DNA of 64,000 nucleotides, from NCBI GenBank assembly GCA_007449985.2, contig VIIQ02000641.1:1-64000 (forward strand). The letters are read 5' to 3'. Source of the stretch: Desmodesmus armatus. Taxonomy: Eukaryota > Chlorophyta > Chlorophyceae > Sphaeropleales > Scenedesmaceae. Of the stretch, positions 45,146-55,620 are shown piece after piece (the first letter of the stretch is position 1; each line of letters opens with the position of its first letter). A model generated the notes under the pieces. It was not told where the DNA came from. It saw only the letters and a list, made by a program, of their open reading frames with translations, and made no database searches. The translations under genes were made by a program, and so were the position numbers.

Positions 45146-45623
45146 ATCACGCTTCCACTGCGCTACTCCGCTGTCTGTTCGGCCTACAGCGACAGCTACC
45201 TCTTCTGTGTGAGCTACAGAACGTTCAATTACTCAGTGGCAGTGCCTGGTTATTGACACCCCTGCCGCCTGTCGTTCTCTGCCCTCGCTGCTGACTGCCC
45301 TGCTCTCCACCTCAGGTTATCCTGTCCTACAGTACACCGTGGTGTGAGTAGCTAGGGCACCAGCAGTGCAGCGGCCTCAGCTCCTGCACTTCCATTACAG
45401 TGTAGTCAGCTCATCTGGGCCCCAACAGCGCGGCTTTCAGTCAGCTAAGCAGCCACCTAGTCAGCTGCTACAAGCCTGCCAGCACTCAGTCTGCCAGCAC
45501 CTGCACTTCCTTCTACAGTGCAGTTAGGCTCACTTGTAGACGTACATTCAGCCACGCAGCCAATTAGTCAGCTGCACCAAGCCTGTTAGCACCCCTAAGC
45601 CTAACAGCACACCAGCTTTCACC
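45146..45623 (+). other. copia leader
   Basis: About 480 bp between primer site and gag, C-rich with several short direct repeats (CAGTCAGCT-like). No ORF of note. It probably holds the packaging signal. Confidence 0.5.
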
Positions 45624-46666
45624 ATGGCATCCAGCTCAAGCAGCGGTGCCCCACGGCAGCTCATCTCCATCCCTATCGACCTTGGAGAAGGCAAGAAGAT
45701 TACCCTCCTCTTCACCGTCTTCATGAAGAGCCCAGAGGACTTCACACCATGGCAAGACGACTTCGTGGGCGCCCTGTCTACAGCCGGCAAGGACCTTGTC
45801 AAGGCCCTGACGAAAGCCGACCACCCACAGTCAGCAGTTGTCCGCATGCTCATCAAGGCCACTGTCGACCGCACCCTCATCGACAGCTTTGCCCCATCCT
45901 GCCCCTCAGCAGCTCAGTTGTACGAGCAGATGTCCGAACTGTGGAGCGTCGCAGCAGCAGGGTCAGCCGACCTGTACTTCACTGAGCTGTCCAACATCAA
46001 GATGCGCAAGGGCGAGGGCATGCTGGCGCTCTACGGCCGCTTCAGGCACCTTGTGGCCCTCCTGGAGGCAGCCAAGCAGAAGCCTACAGACCAGCAGCTG
46101 CTCGCCTTCTTCTCGCAGGCCCTCCCAACAGCCTACGACACCATCCTCTTAGTCATCAGCATGACCGAACCAAAGAGCGTGGAAGACATCCTCACCCGCC
46201 TTGTCCAGCACGAGAAGCGCCACATCACAGATGGCTAGGACAACTACGGCAAGGCCCTCTACACCGGTGAGAACAGCAACAGCTTCGGCAGCTCCTACCG
46301 CTTCAACAAGCAGCCCTTCCGCGGCCAGCAGCAGTCCAACCGCTTCAACAGCAGGACTGTCCCCTCCTTCAACAAGTTCCAGGGCAACAACGGCTTCAAC
46401 AAGGGCAAGGGTGACTACAACAACAAGAGCGGCTACAAGGGGAGCGACAACAACAACAACCCCAAGCACAAGCTGCACCACACCTTCCCCAGCAACTGCC
46501 TCTTCTGCAAGAACTACGGCCACAGCATCAATGAGTGCAAGAAGCTACAGGCCAAGGAGGCAGGTAGGGGCCGCTCACACGCCCTGCGTGAGGCACTCGA
46601 CCCAGCTGTTTTTGAGCAGCTTAAAAAAGATAAAGATACAGAGACACCCCTTGGTCTCTTAACGCC
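45624..46666 (+). pseudogene. copia gag with in-frame TAG
   Basis: ATG at 45624; 204 codons of a copia-type capsid (helical; MLALYGRFRHLVALLEAAK and QQLLAFFSQALPTAYDTILL are typical of the UBN2/gag family) up to TAG at 46236-46238. The same frame continues after the TAG for about 140 codons with an Asn/Gly/Phe-rich linker and the zinc knuckle CLFCKNYGHSINEC (C-x2-C-x4-H-x4-C), to a TAG at 46667 where the inserted sequence begins. It would form the particle and bind RNA. The TAG may be a mutation or a readthrough site separating capsid from nucleocapsid. Confidence 0.85.
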
Positions 46667-47125
46667 ATAGGACTTCTTCCCATTGGCCTCGCGTCCGTTG
46701 AGGACGGCTCTTCACACCAACACTCCTGGGGGTCTAGGGCAACGGCACTCGTGGCCACATCTCACTCCCCAGGGGCACACCTGGGGGCCGTGTAAACCCA
46801 CCGAAATTCAGGCTGGAGATGTTGTTCGACATGAGATTGGATGCTGTAAGGTATCACCCTTGACCCGCTGGGAGAGTCCCCTCAGTCCCGACCTGAGAGA
46901 ACCTTGAATCCCTAGGGTAGCACACCCAATAGCGGGCTCCATGCCTTTTCTGGCTGTATTCTGCACCCATTCCTTCCTTTGCCTCTGTGGCAGTAATCAG
47001 CATCAGGGGATCCCTCTCCCTTCACTGCACTTGCCCGGGTCAGCAGCCTGGCTCGGGGTATTATTACCCCCCCTAGGGGGCCGGTGGGTGGGCCGGGATT
47101 CGAACCCGGGTCTTATGCAGTGCCG
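46667..47125 (-). mobile_element. insertion in copia with tRNA T-arm (SINE-like)
   Basis: About 460 bp between the gag knuckle region and the protease region, with no similarity to coding sequence. On the minus strand CCGGGTTCGAATCCCGG (47093-47109) is a perfect T-arm: a 5-bp stem and 7-nt loop, containing the pol III B box GGTTCGAATCC. No A box lies upstream, so a tRNA gene is excluded. It may be a 5'-truncated SINE. No clear target duplication. CCCCCTAGGGGG at 47069 is palindromic. Confidence 0.5.
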
Positions 47126-47870
47126 CCAGCTGCTGGAGGAGGAGGAGGACTACACCCAGCAGCAGCCTGAGGAGTACGACGACCCTTCCTTCTTCGGCCG
47201 TGCCTGCATGCTCAAGGCACACGACAACAGCAGTACCGGCCTCAACAGTGCCTACATCACCGGCAGCAGCAGCTCTGACCCCAGCCCCAGCTCCTACTTC
47301 AACCCCGTGTGCAAGCCTGACCTCGGCTACACCATCTACAGGAACGACAAGACCGGCAACTACGCCCTGGTCACCCCCTCAAGTGAGTCAATGTTTGAGC
47401 AGCGCCACCCTGACCACCAGCTCTTCAGCCCTCTGCCCACCGGCAAGTTCGACGGCTGGCTTATGGACTCAGGAGCCTCAGACCCCACAACATCTGACCC
47501 CAGCATTCTTTTTGAGCCCGTCAAGTGTCACAAGCCCTTTGACACCAGCAACGGCCCAGCCCTGGCCTCACTCAAGGGCTCTGTGCGCCTGGCCTTCTTG
47601 GACGGCACTACTACCACCATTGAGGACGTCTACTACCTTCCCCAATGCAAGGCCAACCTCCTGTCAGAGGCCAAGCTGACCAAGAAGCAAGACGACCCCT
47701 CCAAGCAGTTCAGCGTGTGGGTCTCCAACGGCTCCCGCACACTGCTTTACGGCACGGACCAACGCGTCATCAAGACCGTGACCAACCCTGACGGCACCAC
47801 TACCGTCCCAGCCTTCTGTGCCACCAACCCTGACTACCGCCCTGACTACGCTGACAAGGCCCACACACGG
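47126..47870 (+). pseudogene. copia protease region
   Basis: Open frame with acidic start, then WLMDSGAS, the aspartic protease active site (Asp-Ser-Gly), in a context usual for copia (DGWLMDSGASD...), and VYYLPQCKANLLSEAKL, the segment that follows in copia proteases. It would cut the polyprotein. The frame is lost at about 47865 in a CACACA run; one base removed there leads straight into the integrase frame. Confidence 0.85.
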
Positions 47871-49260
47871 CTACCAAGGAGACGGCGGAGTTGTGGCACT
47901 CCCGCCTAGGCCACCCCAGCTACAACAGCATGGCCACACTCCTCAAGCACAAGGCGGCTACCGGCATCAACATCAAGCCTGAGGACTGCACCAAGGCTGG
48001 CACCCACATCTGCTCTACATGTGCCCTCAGCAAGTCCACCAAGCAGCCATTCAAGCCGTCCCACAGTGAGTACACTGGGCCCCTGCAGCTTGTGTCATCA
48101 GACGTGTGTGGCCCCATGCCTACAGCATCAGTTGGCGGCAGCAAGTACTTCCTCACAGTAATAGACCATGCAACAAACTACAGCAAGGTGGTCCCTCTGA
48201 AGACCAAGGACCAAGCTCCCTCTGCTATCAAGCGCACAGTGGAGTGGCTGGAGACACAGACCAACCGCAAACTGAAGGCCCTACGCACCGACAACGGCAC
48301 CGAGTACTTCAACAAGGACTTGGGCGACTACCTCGAGAGCAAGGGCATTGACCATGAAGGCACCATACCCTACAGCCCCCTGATGAACGGCAAGGCAGAG
48401 CGGCTTAATCGCACGCTCTTGGACAAGGCAAGGAGCATGCTACTTGAATCCTCCCTGCCCCCTTCCCTCTGGCTGGAAGCAGTGGTGACCGCCAACTACT
48501 TGCGCAACCGCACGCCGACAAGCTCAAGTAACAAAACCCCCTATGAGCTCATGTGGAACAAGACACCAGACCTGAAGCACTTGCGCACCTTCGGAGCCAC
48601 CGCCTACGCCCACATACCCAAGGAGAAGCGCACCTCCAAGTTTGCCCCACGAGCGCACAACGGCATCATGGTCGGCTATGCACTACAAAGCAAGGGCTGG
48701 CGCGTCTACCTTCCCGACCAGCGCACCGTCATTGAGACAAGGGACTGCATCTTTGACGAGTCAACCATCGGCTACAAGACCAAGCTTACCCCTACACAAG
48801 TGCAAGCACAAGAGCAAGACCTGTCACCCCCTTCCATTGATTACGTCAAGGACACCCATTCAGCTCCCAACACCAAGCACAGGCAACCCCCCGGCACCAG
48901 CCCCAGCGCCAGCACCGGCACCTGCCCCAGCGCCAGCACCGGCACCGGCCCCAGCACCAGCACCTGCTCCAGCGCCAGCGCCAGCACCGCCACCGGCCCC
49001 AGTGCCACCACCAGCACCGGCCCAAGTGCTGCACCCCAGCCTGTCAACCCACAGACGACAGAGCCACCAGGTACAAGAACAAGCTCCCGCATCAGGAAAC
49101 CCAGTGTTGTTACCTTCCGTGAAGACCATGTTCTACCCGACCGACTACGGGCTACCATCGCTGCATCTCAAGATCTCGTGGAGCCCAGCACCTACAAGGA
49201 AGCCACCGCAAGCCCTCAAGCTGACCAGTGGCGCCAAGCAATGGATACAGAATCTCTGAA
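47866..49260 (+). pseudogene. copia integrase
   Basis: LWHSRLGHPSYNSM and CSTCALSKSTKQPF give the His-x-x-His, Cys-x2-Cys zinc site; SSDVCGPM, RTDNGTEYF and GKAERLNRTLLDKARSML carry the catalytic Asp, Asp and Glu. Then the conserved YELMWNKTPDLKHLRTFGA block, a low-complexity Ser/Thr/Pro/Ala spacer from an AGCACCGGC-like microsatellite (48890-49030), and SSRIRKPSVVTF, the lead-in to the RT. It inserts element DNA into the genome. The frame shifts near 49256. Confidence 0.9.
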
Positions 49261-50715
49261 CTACTTGGCAATGACTCGTGGATCGCCCAAACACCGCCTC
49301 CCGGCGTCAAGCCCATCCCAGGCAAGTGGGTCTACAAAGTGAAGTACGACGCCACCGGCAACATTGAGCGCTTCAAGGCCCGCTTCGTAGCAAAAGGTTT
49401 CAAGCAGGAGCATCGACTACGACGAAGTGTTCGCACCAGTCAGTAAGTTCACAACCCTGCGCCTGCTACAAGCTACTGTGGCAGCCCAGGATCTACACCT
49501 ACACCAGATGGATGTCAAGAACGCCTTCCTACAAGGAGACCTGTCAGAAGAAGTCTGGGTTCAACCCCCTGAAGGCTATGCAGATGTGTTAGGCCGTCCC
49601 GGGAAGCCCTACTACTCAAGAAGGCACTCTACGGCCTGAAGCAAGCACCACGCGTGTGGCACCAGAAGCTACACAAGGAGCTTATCAACCTAGGCTTCCA
49701 ACAGTCCCTCGGCGACCCTTCCTTCTACGTCAAGAAAGACAACAACGGCAACATACTAGCCCTCATCTACGTGGATGACATCCTTGTCGCCGCCAAGAGC
49801 CTACCAGACCTACAACAGATCAAGGCCAAGTTGGCTACAATCTTCAAGGCAAGAGACCTCGGTGAGGCAACCTACTTCCTAGGTATGAGGATCACACGGC
49901 GGCGTTCTACACACACACTCAAGCTGTGGCACGACAAGAAGACACAAGACCTTCTATCAGACTACCGGATGACAGATGCTTACGCCCGTGCTGTCCCAAT
50001 GGCGCCCTCGGCCAACCTGACCAAGACTGATGGCCAACCTCTCAAGCCTGAAGAGAAGCCCCAGTACAGCACACTCATCGGCAGTTTGCTTTACCTTTCA
50101 ATTAGCACTAGACCTGACATTGCGTATGCAGCTAGCAGCCTTGCACGTTATCTGGTTGCACCCACCAGTGAGCACATGCAGCATGCTTTAGGTGTTCTGC
50201 GTTACCTTGCAGGCACACCCACAGTTGGCATTGTTTACAGCGGTACCAGTTTGTCCCTGACAGCATACTGTGACAGCAACTTCGCAACATGTCGTGACAC
50301 CCGCAGGTCTGTCACTGGTTATGCTTTCATGTGCAACAACGGCATTATCTCGTGGTCTAGTAGAATGCAGCGCACAGTTGCAGCCTCCACCACTGAGGCT
50401 GAGTATATGGCAGCTTCTGAGGCTGTTAAGGAAGCTTTGTTCCTCAGGAAGCTCCTGCCTGTTATTGGCCTCAAGTCCCATACTGTCAACATCTTTACTG
50501 ACAGTCAAGGCTCCCTAGGCTGGATTAAGAACCCAGTCACAGCTGCACGATCCAAGCATGTTGATGTGATGCACCATATGGCACGTGAGCGTGTTGCACG
50601 CGGTGAAGTTCACTTTGCACACATCTCTACTCAGAAGATGCTTGCAGATACCTTTACCAAGCCACTTCCACCTGAGAAGTTTGTGCAGTGCCGCAAAGCA
50701 CTTGGTACTCACTGA
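49228..50715 (+). pseudogene. copia reverse transcriptase and RNase H
   Basis: Three overlapping frames. 49228-49420: [17 protein letters not shown] and [13 protein letters not shown]. 49421-49600: [28 protein letters not shown] (motif A) and [10 protein letters not shown]. 49610-50715: [27 protein letters not shown] (YVDD, motif C), then [16 protein letters not shown] core and RNase H with [17 protein letters not shown] and FTDSQGSLG, ending [16 protein letters not shown]. Two one-base shifts, near 49420 and 49605, interrupt an otherwise complete pol; all catalytic residues are present. Confidence 0.92.
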
Positions 50716-50737
50716 CCAGCTTTGCATAGTGTGCTGA

Positions 50738-50748
50738 TCACGGCGGAG
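50738..50748 (+). promoter_or_regulatory. copia polypurine tract
   Basis: CACGGCGGAG directly before the TGTTGG of the 3' LTR; short and imperfect, but in the only possible position for priming plus-strand synthesis. Confidence 0.55.
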
Positions 50749-51012
50749 TGTTGGATTTGAGTATGCTCAGCCCACTATGCTGGACGAAGTTGCCCGCAGT
50801 TACCCGAAGTTAGGAAGTTATGCATGGCGACTGAAGTTATGCTATCCGCTCCTGCGGAGTATATGACCTCTGCATTGTCAGAGTGTATTTGGATGTTTAC
50901 TCTCTCTCTCTAAGCCTGCATACGGTGCACCAGTGTAACATGACTACTTTCTCACCTTATAGCTGTCAAGGTTCCCTGAGCTTACAACTCCCAGCCACAT
51001 CTATTCATATCA
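50749..51012 (+). repeat. copia 3' LTR (264 bp)
   Basis: Starts TGTTGGATTTGAG, ends ATTCATATCA. It differs from the 5' LTR by one extra CT in a (CT)n stretch and about seven substitutions. TGTAA at 50934-50938. Confidence 0.92.
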
Positions 51013-51900
51013 CTACCCCCTGGGGCACTGCCTGGAAGGCTCACCCTGGGGAAAGCCCTATCCCCCCCTCCTCAAGGCCCAGACTGCCCTGTTTTCAAGG
51101 CAATTTGCAGGCTTTGCAGCAGTCCGTCTTCAAGGCCCAATGCCCCCACCCATGGGGGCATGCTCCTGAGCCAGAGTGCCCCAAGCCCTCCCTCCTGCTG
51201 AAGAAAGTCGCTGTGGCAGTTTCGAATAATCTCTACCCTTAGCTCCGCTTGCTGATTGATCCACGCAGGCCGAGCACCATCAGAATGCCTTTCAGTGAAT
51301 GGCCCAGAGCGGCTGGACTACCAGAGTGGCTGGCTGGGGACTTGGCATAATTCTGCCCAGACCGTTTGCAGTGGCCCAGGATGCAGGTAATGGCTCATAG
51401 GCAGGGGAATGCCAGAGTGTGGGGCTGGAGGAGTCATAAGTTATGCACAGTGTTCCCAGAAAGTTTGTTGCTGTGGATGTTTCTTGGTTGTGTGTGCAGT
51501 CATGGGCTGACTTGTTGTGTCCTTTGCTGGTATTTTTGGGGTGATCGGGACAATGGCTCACAGTGAAGGTATTGACCCACAGTGAAAGAAGTGGAAAAAA
51601 ATGTAAGATGAGTCGTCATCCACAACCCTTAAGTTGGTTCTAACGTGAAGGGAATGTTGCAGGGTGGGTAACTGGGGTACTTAGAAACCTTTCTAGGACA
51701 CCTGTCAAAATGGTCCAGAGTGGGTGGAATGGCTCAGCGTGGGTGTCATGGCCGAGAGTGAGTGGGGGGAGTGGGGGGGTGCCTTGGTTTGGTGCGACAG
51801 GCTCAGACTCTGAGCTACTGATTCGGAATCAGTCAAAAGCCGGGCCATATCCAATTTCTGGCCCTATCACACTCTTGGTCCAAGTTTTGGCCCTATGAAC
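51013..51900. other. 0.9 kb without a gene; CAGAGTGG motif repeats
   Basis: Right flank of the copia target. Contains AGTGGCTGGCTGGGGACTTG at 51324, the inverse of 44349, and loose repeats of GGCCAGAGTGGGTGG (51712, 51730 and 51750). No supported ORF. Confidence 0.4.
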
Positions 51901-52013
51901 ACCAGCAGCCCACAAGACACATGGTGCACCGGGGGGGGGTGGGGGTCGGTGTGGGGAGCCAAATGCAGCAGTCACCTGTAGGCAGCACTAGCAGCGCAGT
52001 GGTGGTCATGGCA

Positions 52014-53053
52014 TTACTCGGTCTCATCCTCTGGACACCACTTGCTGCACCTCACACACATGCGCTTGGCTTTGAATGTCTGGAAAGGAGCTCTGACTCT
52101 TTCTTGAGACTGACAGCTAGGCATGCGGCCAATCAACCATGCAGTATGCGCCACATCTGACCGCAGCCACATATGATAATGTTCTCTGTGACTAGCAGCT
52201 GTGACTATCAAATCAAGGAGTGCCAGCAGTAAAATTCGACTCAGACTTGAGTCAACACGCAGCAGGTTGTCGCACGCTGCCTTGCCCAGCACCTTGTGCC
52301 CAAAGACTGCTGGTGTTGGTGCCGCTGCTGGTGTTGGTGCCACTGCTGGTGTTGGTGCCACTGCTGGTGTTGGTGCCACTGCTGGTGTTGGTGCCGCTGC
52401 TGGTGTTGGGGCCGCTGCTGGCGTGGATGCCGCTCCTGGTGTTGGTGCCGCTGCTGGTGTTGGGGCCGCTGCTGGCGTGGATGCCGCTGCTGGTGTTGGT
52501 GCCATTGCTGGTGTTGGTGCCGCTGCTGGTGTTGGTGCCGCTGCTGGCGTGGATGCCGCTGCTGGTGTTGGTGCCGCTGCTGGTGTTGGTGCCGCTGCTG
52601 GCGTGGATGCCGCTGCTGGTGTTGGTGCCGCTGCTGGTGTTGGTGCCGCTGCTGGCGTGGATGCCGCTGCTGGTGTTGGTGCCGCTGCTGGTGTGGATGC
52701 CGCTGCTGGTGTGGATGCCGCTGGTGGTGTTGGTGCCGCTGCTGGTGTTGGTGCCGCTGCTGGCATGAGTGCCGCTGCTGGTGTTGGTGCCGCTGCTGGT
52801 GTTGGTGCCGTTGAACCATCTGGTGTGGCAGCTGCAGATGCTGGGCGGCTCTCTGCTCCAGAAGAAGTGCCTCTCCCTTGCCACTGCTGCTGCTGCTGCC
52901 TGGGTCCATCTCTGTGGCCTTGTAACATTTTGCGCAGGCCTTGCGGACGCGTGTGTCTGTCTTGCCGCGCACATCGCTGACAAAGTAACCCTGGCCTGCA
53001 GCTTGTTGTGGGAGCACAACAAGGCACAATGCTCCAGTGAATTGACCCTGCAT
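52014..53053 (-). pseudogene. Pro/Ala-repeat protein, expanded copy
   Basis: Minus-strand frames cover the KTDTRVRKACAKCYKATEMD segment, a serine run, about 28 PTPAAA-like hexapeptides and, in the 337-codon frame 52014-53027, a non-repetitive end: hydrophobic SRILLLALLDLIVTAASH, and then MCVRCSKWCPEDETE before the stop. The end segment is missing from the copies at 10171 and 40273, which stop right after the repeat. CAKCYK has Cys where those copies have Trp, so this copy may keep the ancestral zinc-site residue. The frame with the zinc-like segment and that with the repeat differ by one base. Confidence 0.4.
52307..52812. repeat. 18-bp minisatellite, about 28 copies
   Basis: Unit GCTGCTGGTGTTGGTGCC, alternating with GCTGCTGGCGTGGATGCC in a higher-order pattern of about three units (54 bp). 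About four times the length of the arrays at 10193, 17395 and 40297. Confidence 0.95.
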
Positions 53054-53090
53054 ATGTGCTGTGCGTGTTTTGATGTGCTTGTTGGATATG

Positions 53091-53109
53091 CCCCCCCCCC
53101 CCCCCCCCC
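53091..53109 (+). repeat. C-run of about 19
   Basis: Matches the shorter C-runs at 10594 and 40694 in the same relative position. Confidence 0.85.
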
Positions 53110-53630
53110 GGGTAGGTACTGCACTAGGATGGAGCTCACCCTGACGTCATACGGCAGCAAATGATTGTCACCATCTCGGACTAGAGGGAGAAGGAAATGT
53201 GTAAGAGTTGTCACTGGGACAGGGGCCAGTATCAGTGAGTGGCTGGCATGAGTTCCTTCAGCTAAAGGCTTAGTGCTTCCTCGCAGTGAATGTATGCAGA
53301 CACTACTGGTCCCCGTCTTGGCCTGACACCGTCTGGCATAGTGTCGATCAGCTGTTCAGTGTGCCCAGTAGCTGTGTCGTGTATTAGTGGGTTTGTGGCG
53401 ATTAGCTTCCTGCTATGTTCTGGTTTGCACATTCTTGAGCACGTGCCACACCACCCACAGCGAAGGCTCTGCCGCAGCTGTGCCAGCAATGGGCCAGCAT
53501 ACCTACAAGGAACCAATAGTGGACGACGGGCGGTATAATCAGTTGAACTGCACAGCACGGCTCACGGAGTGAAGGCTGCACACTGAACATGTGCAGTTCA
53601 GTGAACTGAACTAACAGCAAGCAGCTACCC

Positions 53631-53918
53631 TTGGCGATCAGCATGGACGTGACAACGCTGGTCTTTGTCTTCTGCAGTCACAACGCTTGCCACCACATCG
53701 GCCGTGCCACATTAAAGCCATACACTACAGTAGCAGGCCTAGCACGGGCACTCAGCAGCTTGGCTGATGTTGACTGCAGCAGACTGCTGTTGATAGACCC
53801 AGAAGACGTGGCCAGTGTGTCAGAAGGACAGGACGCACGTGGAGGATGGGACCTCAAAGAACTGGGCAAGATTGATGCCAACGACTTGCTGGAGCAGCAG
53901 CTGCTGTCCGAGGTGTAG
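53631..53918 (+). CDS. hypothetical small ORF
   Basis: 95 codons from the first Met, or 91 from the Met at 53643 (GCATGGACG). It starts with a hydrophobic stretch (VTTLVFVFCSHNACH) and ends in an acidic, soluble-looking tail (DLKELGKIDANDLLEQQLLS). Composition is more protein-like than the neighbours and there are no runs. No family recognised; it could also be one exon of a larger gene. No promoter or poly(A) signal is evident. Confidence 0.3.
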   Translation: MAISMDVTTLVFVFCSHNACHHIGRATLKPYTTVAGLARALSSLADVDCSRLLLIDPEDVASVSEGQDARGGWDLKELGKIDANDLLEQQLLSEV

Positions 53919-54326
53919 GCGGCTGCATCTGACATGTAGGTATCGGAAAAACATTCTGCATCCAGCCAGCAGGGCGCAGATGCAGCCGCTCCTGAAGACT
54001 GCTGAATCGCTGCCCCCAGTCCCTGTTCTGCAGAATCTGCAGCTGCTGCTCCTCCTGCAGCAGCAGCAGCAGCTGCTGCTCCTCCGCAGCAGCAGCAGCG
54101 GGAGCAGCTGCTGCTCCTTCTGCAGCGGCAGCTGCAGAACCTCCCCAGCCTGTCTGTGCTGCATCCAGCTGCTGACCATGCCCTGCTGCAGCCCTGTGTG
54201 TCTCCTATCGTGGTTGATATGGGAGGATAAGTTCTTTGTGGTATTTGTGAGCGTGTTTGCAGCCATTGTAGCTTTTGAACACTTTTTGTTTTGTTTTTCA
54301 CACACAAGGCACCTAGTGTTGATCAC

Positions 54327-54930
<604 letters not shown>

Positions 54931-55620
54931 TGAAGCGTACGGTACATTGCACATCATAGGCTTTCAGAATCTGTGCTGACTGTATCAAGCCATTCAGAAC
55001 TCGAGCTGCAATCGTTCCTCAAGTTGTGGACACATATGTGGCCTCCGGCTTAAAAGGTTCAGTGTTGTTTATCCCCAGGGGGGACGCCAGTTCCTGCCAC
55101 GTTCGCCAGCAGCTTATGTGACACGCAAGGGGGAACAAGAAATACTGGTTGGTATGCGCTGTGACTCATGTGTTCTGCTGGTTGGCAACAACAGCAGCCA
55201 CAGCAGCAGCAGTAGCAGCAGCAGCAGTCAACCGGGGGTGTGGCATCATGCTCTATTCGCGCGTGCACAGCCCCCATTCCAGAGAAAGGTAGTTTAGAGA
55301 CGTTGTTTGCTGCATGCAAATGCCCCCTTTCCCCTTTCGTGCCCTCGCACATCGCGAGCGTGAGACTGCCGGCTTCGCCTGTGCGGCCCCGTGGGCCGAG
55401 CCGACGGGTCGCGATGATTTTTTCCCAACAAATAGAAAAGCTTCCTTTTTTTGTATGATGGCGCAATCGTGCCTCCATGGTTAACCCTGCATGTTCACCG
55501 CCCTGGGAACTTGCAACATACGAGTCGATCTCAACACGCAACACATGTGAAAAATCGTACATCCCTGATCCACACTAACGGCCAGGTAACTGCGTATGGT
55601 TTTCCCCCTTCCCAATGCAG

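Larger units (their letters stand above)
44872..51012 (+). mobile_element. Ty1/copia LTR retrotransposon, 6.1 kb, full length
   Basis: Two LTRs beginning TGTTGGA and ending in CA, flanked by the 5-bp duplication CTACC (44867-44871 and 51013-51017). Internal order is gag, protease, integrase, RT, RNase H, the copia order. An in-frame TAG, at least three frameshifts and a 0.46-kb insertion break the ORF. The LTRs differ by about seven substitutions and one 2-bp indel, so insertion is not very recent. Confidence 0.95.
51900..53260. repeat. diverged and rearranged relative of the 8-13 kb segment
   Basis: 51900-52130 matches 11930-12115 (poly-G junction and the following 180 bp). 52300-53220 matches 10190-10700. 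In locus 1 the second of these blocks lies to the left of the first, so the order is permuted. Divergence is higher than between loci 1 and 2. Confidence 0.8.

Noticed and set aside
47093..47109. A tRNA gene on the minus strand
   Set aside because: Only the T-arm is present; there is no D-arm, anticodon arm, A box or matching acceptor strand.
46667..47125. A spliced intron in the copia gag-pol frame
   Set aside because: No convincing donor at the left edge; the T-arm and hairpins favour an inserted element.
52220..52980. Plus-strand frames of 172-259 codons rich in Gly/Val/Ala, Leu/Val/Pro or Cys/Trp
   Set aside because: All are translations of the 18-bp minisatellite in other frames; only the minus-strand Pro/Ala frame connects to non-repetitive sequence.
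55451..55620. Start of the FUT8-like protein at the Met codon at 55451
   Set aside because: The 57 codons before the acceptor-like TTCCCAATGCAG have no similarity to the family and look like translated intron.
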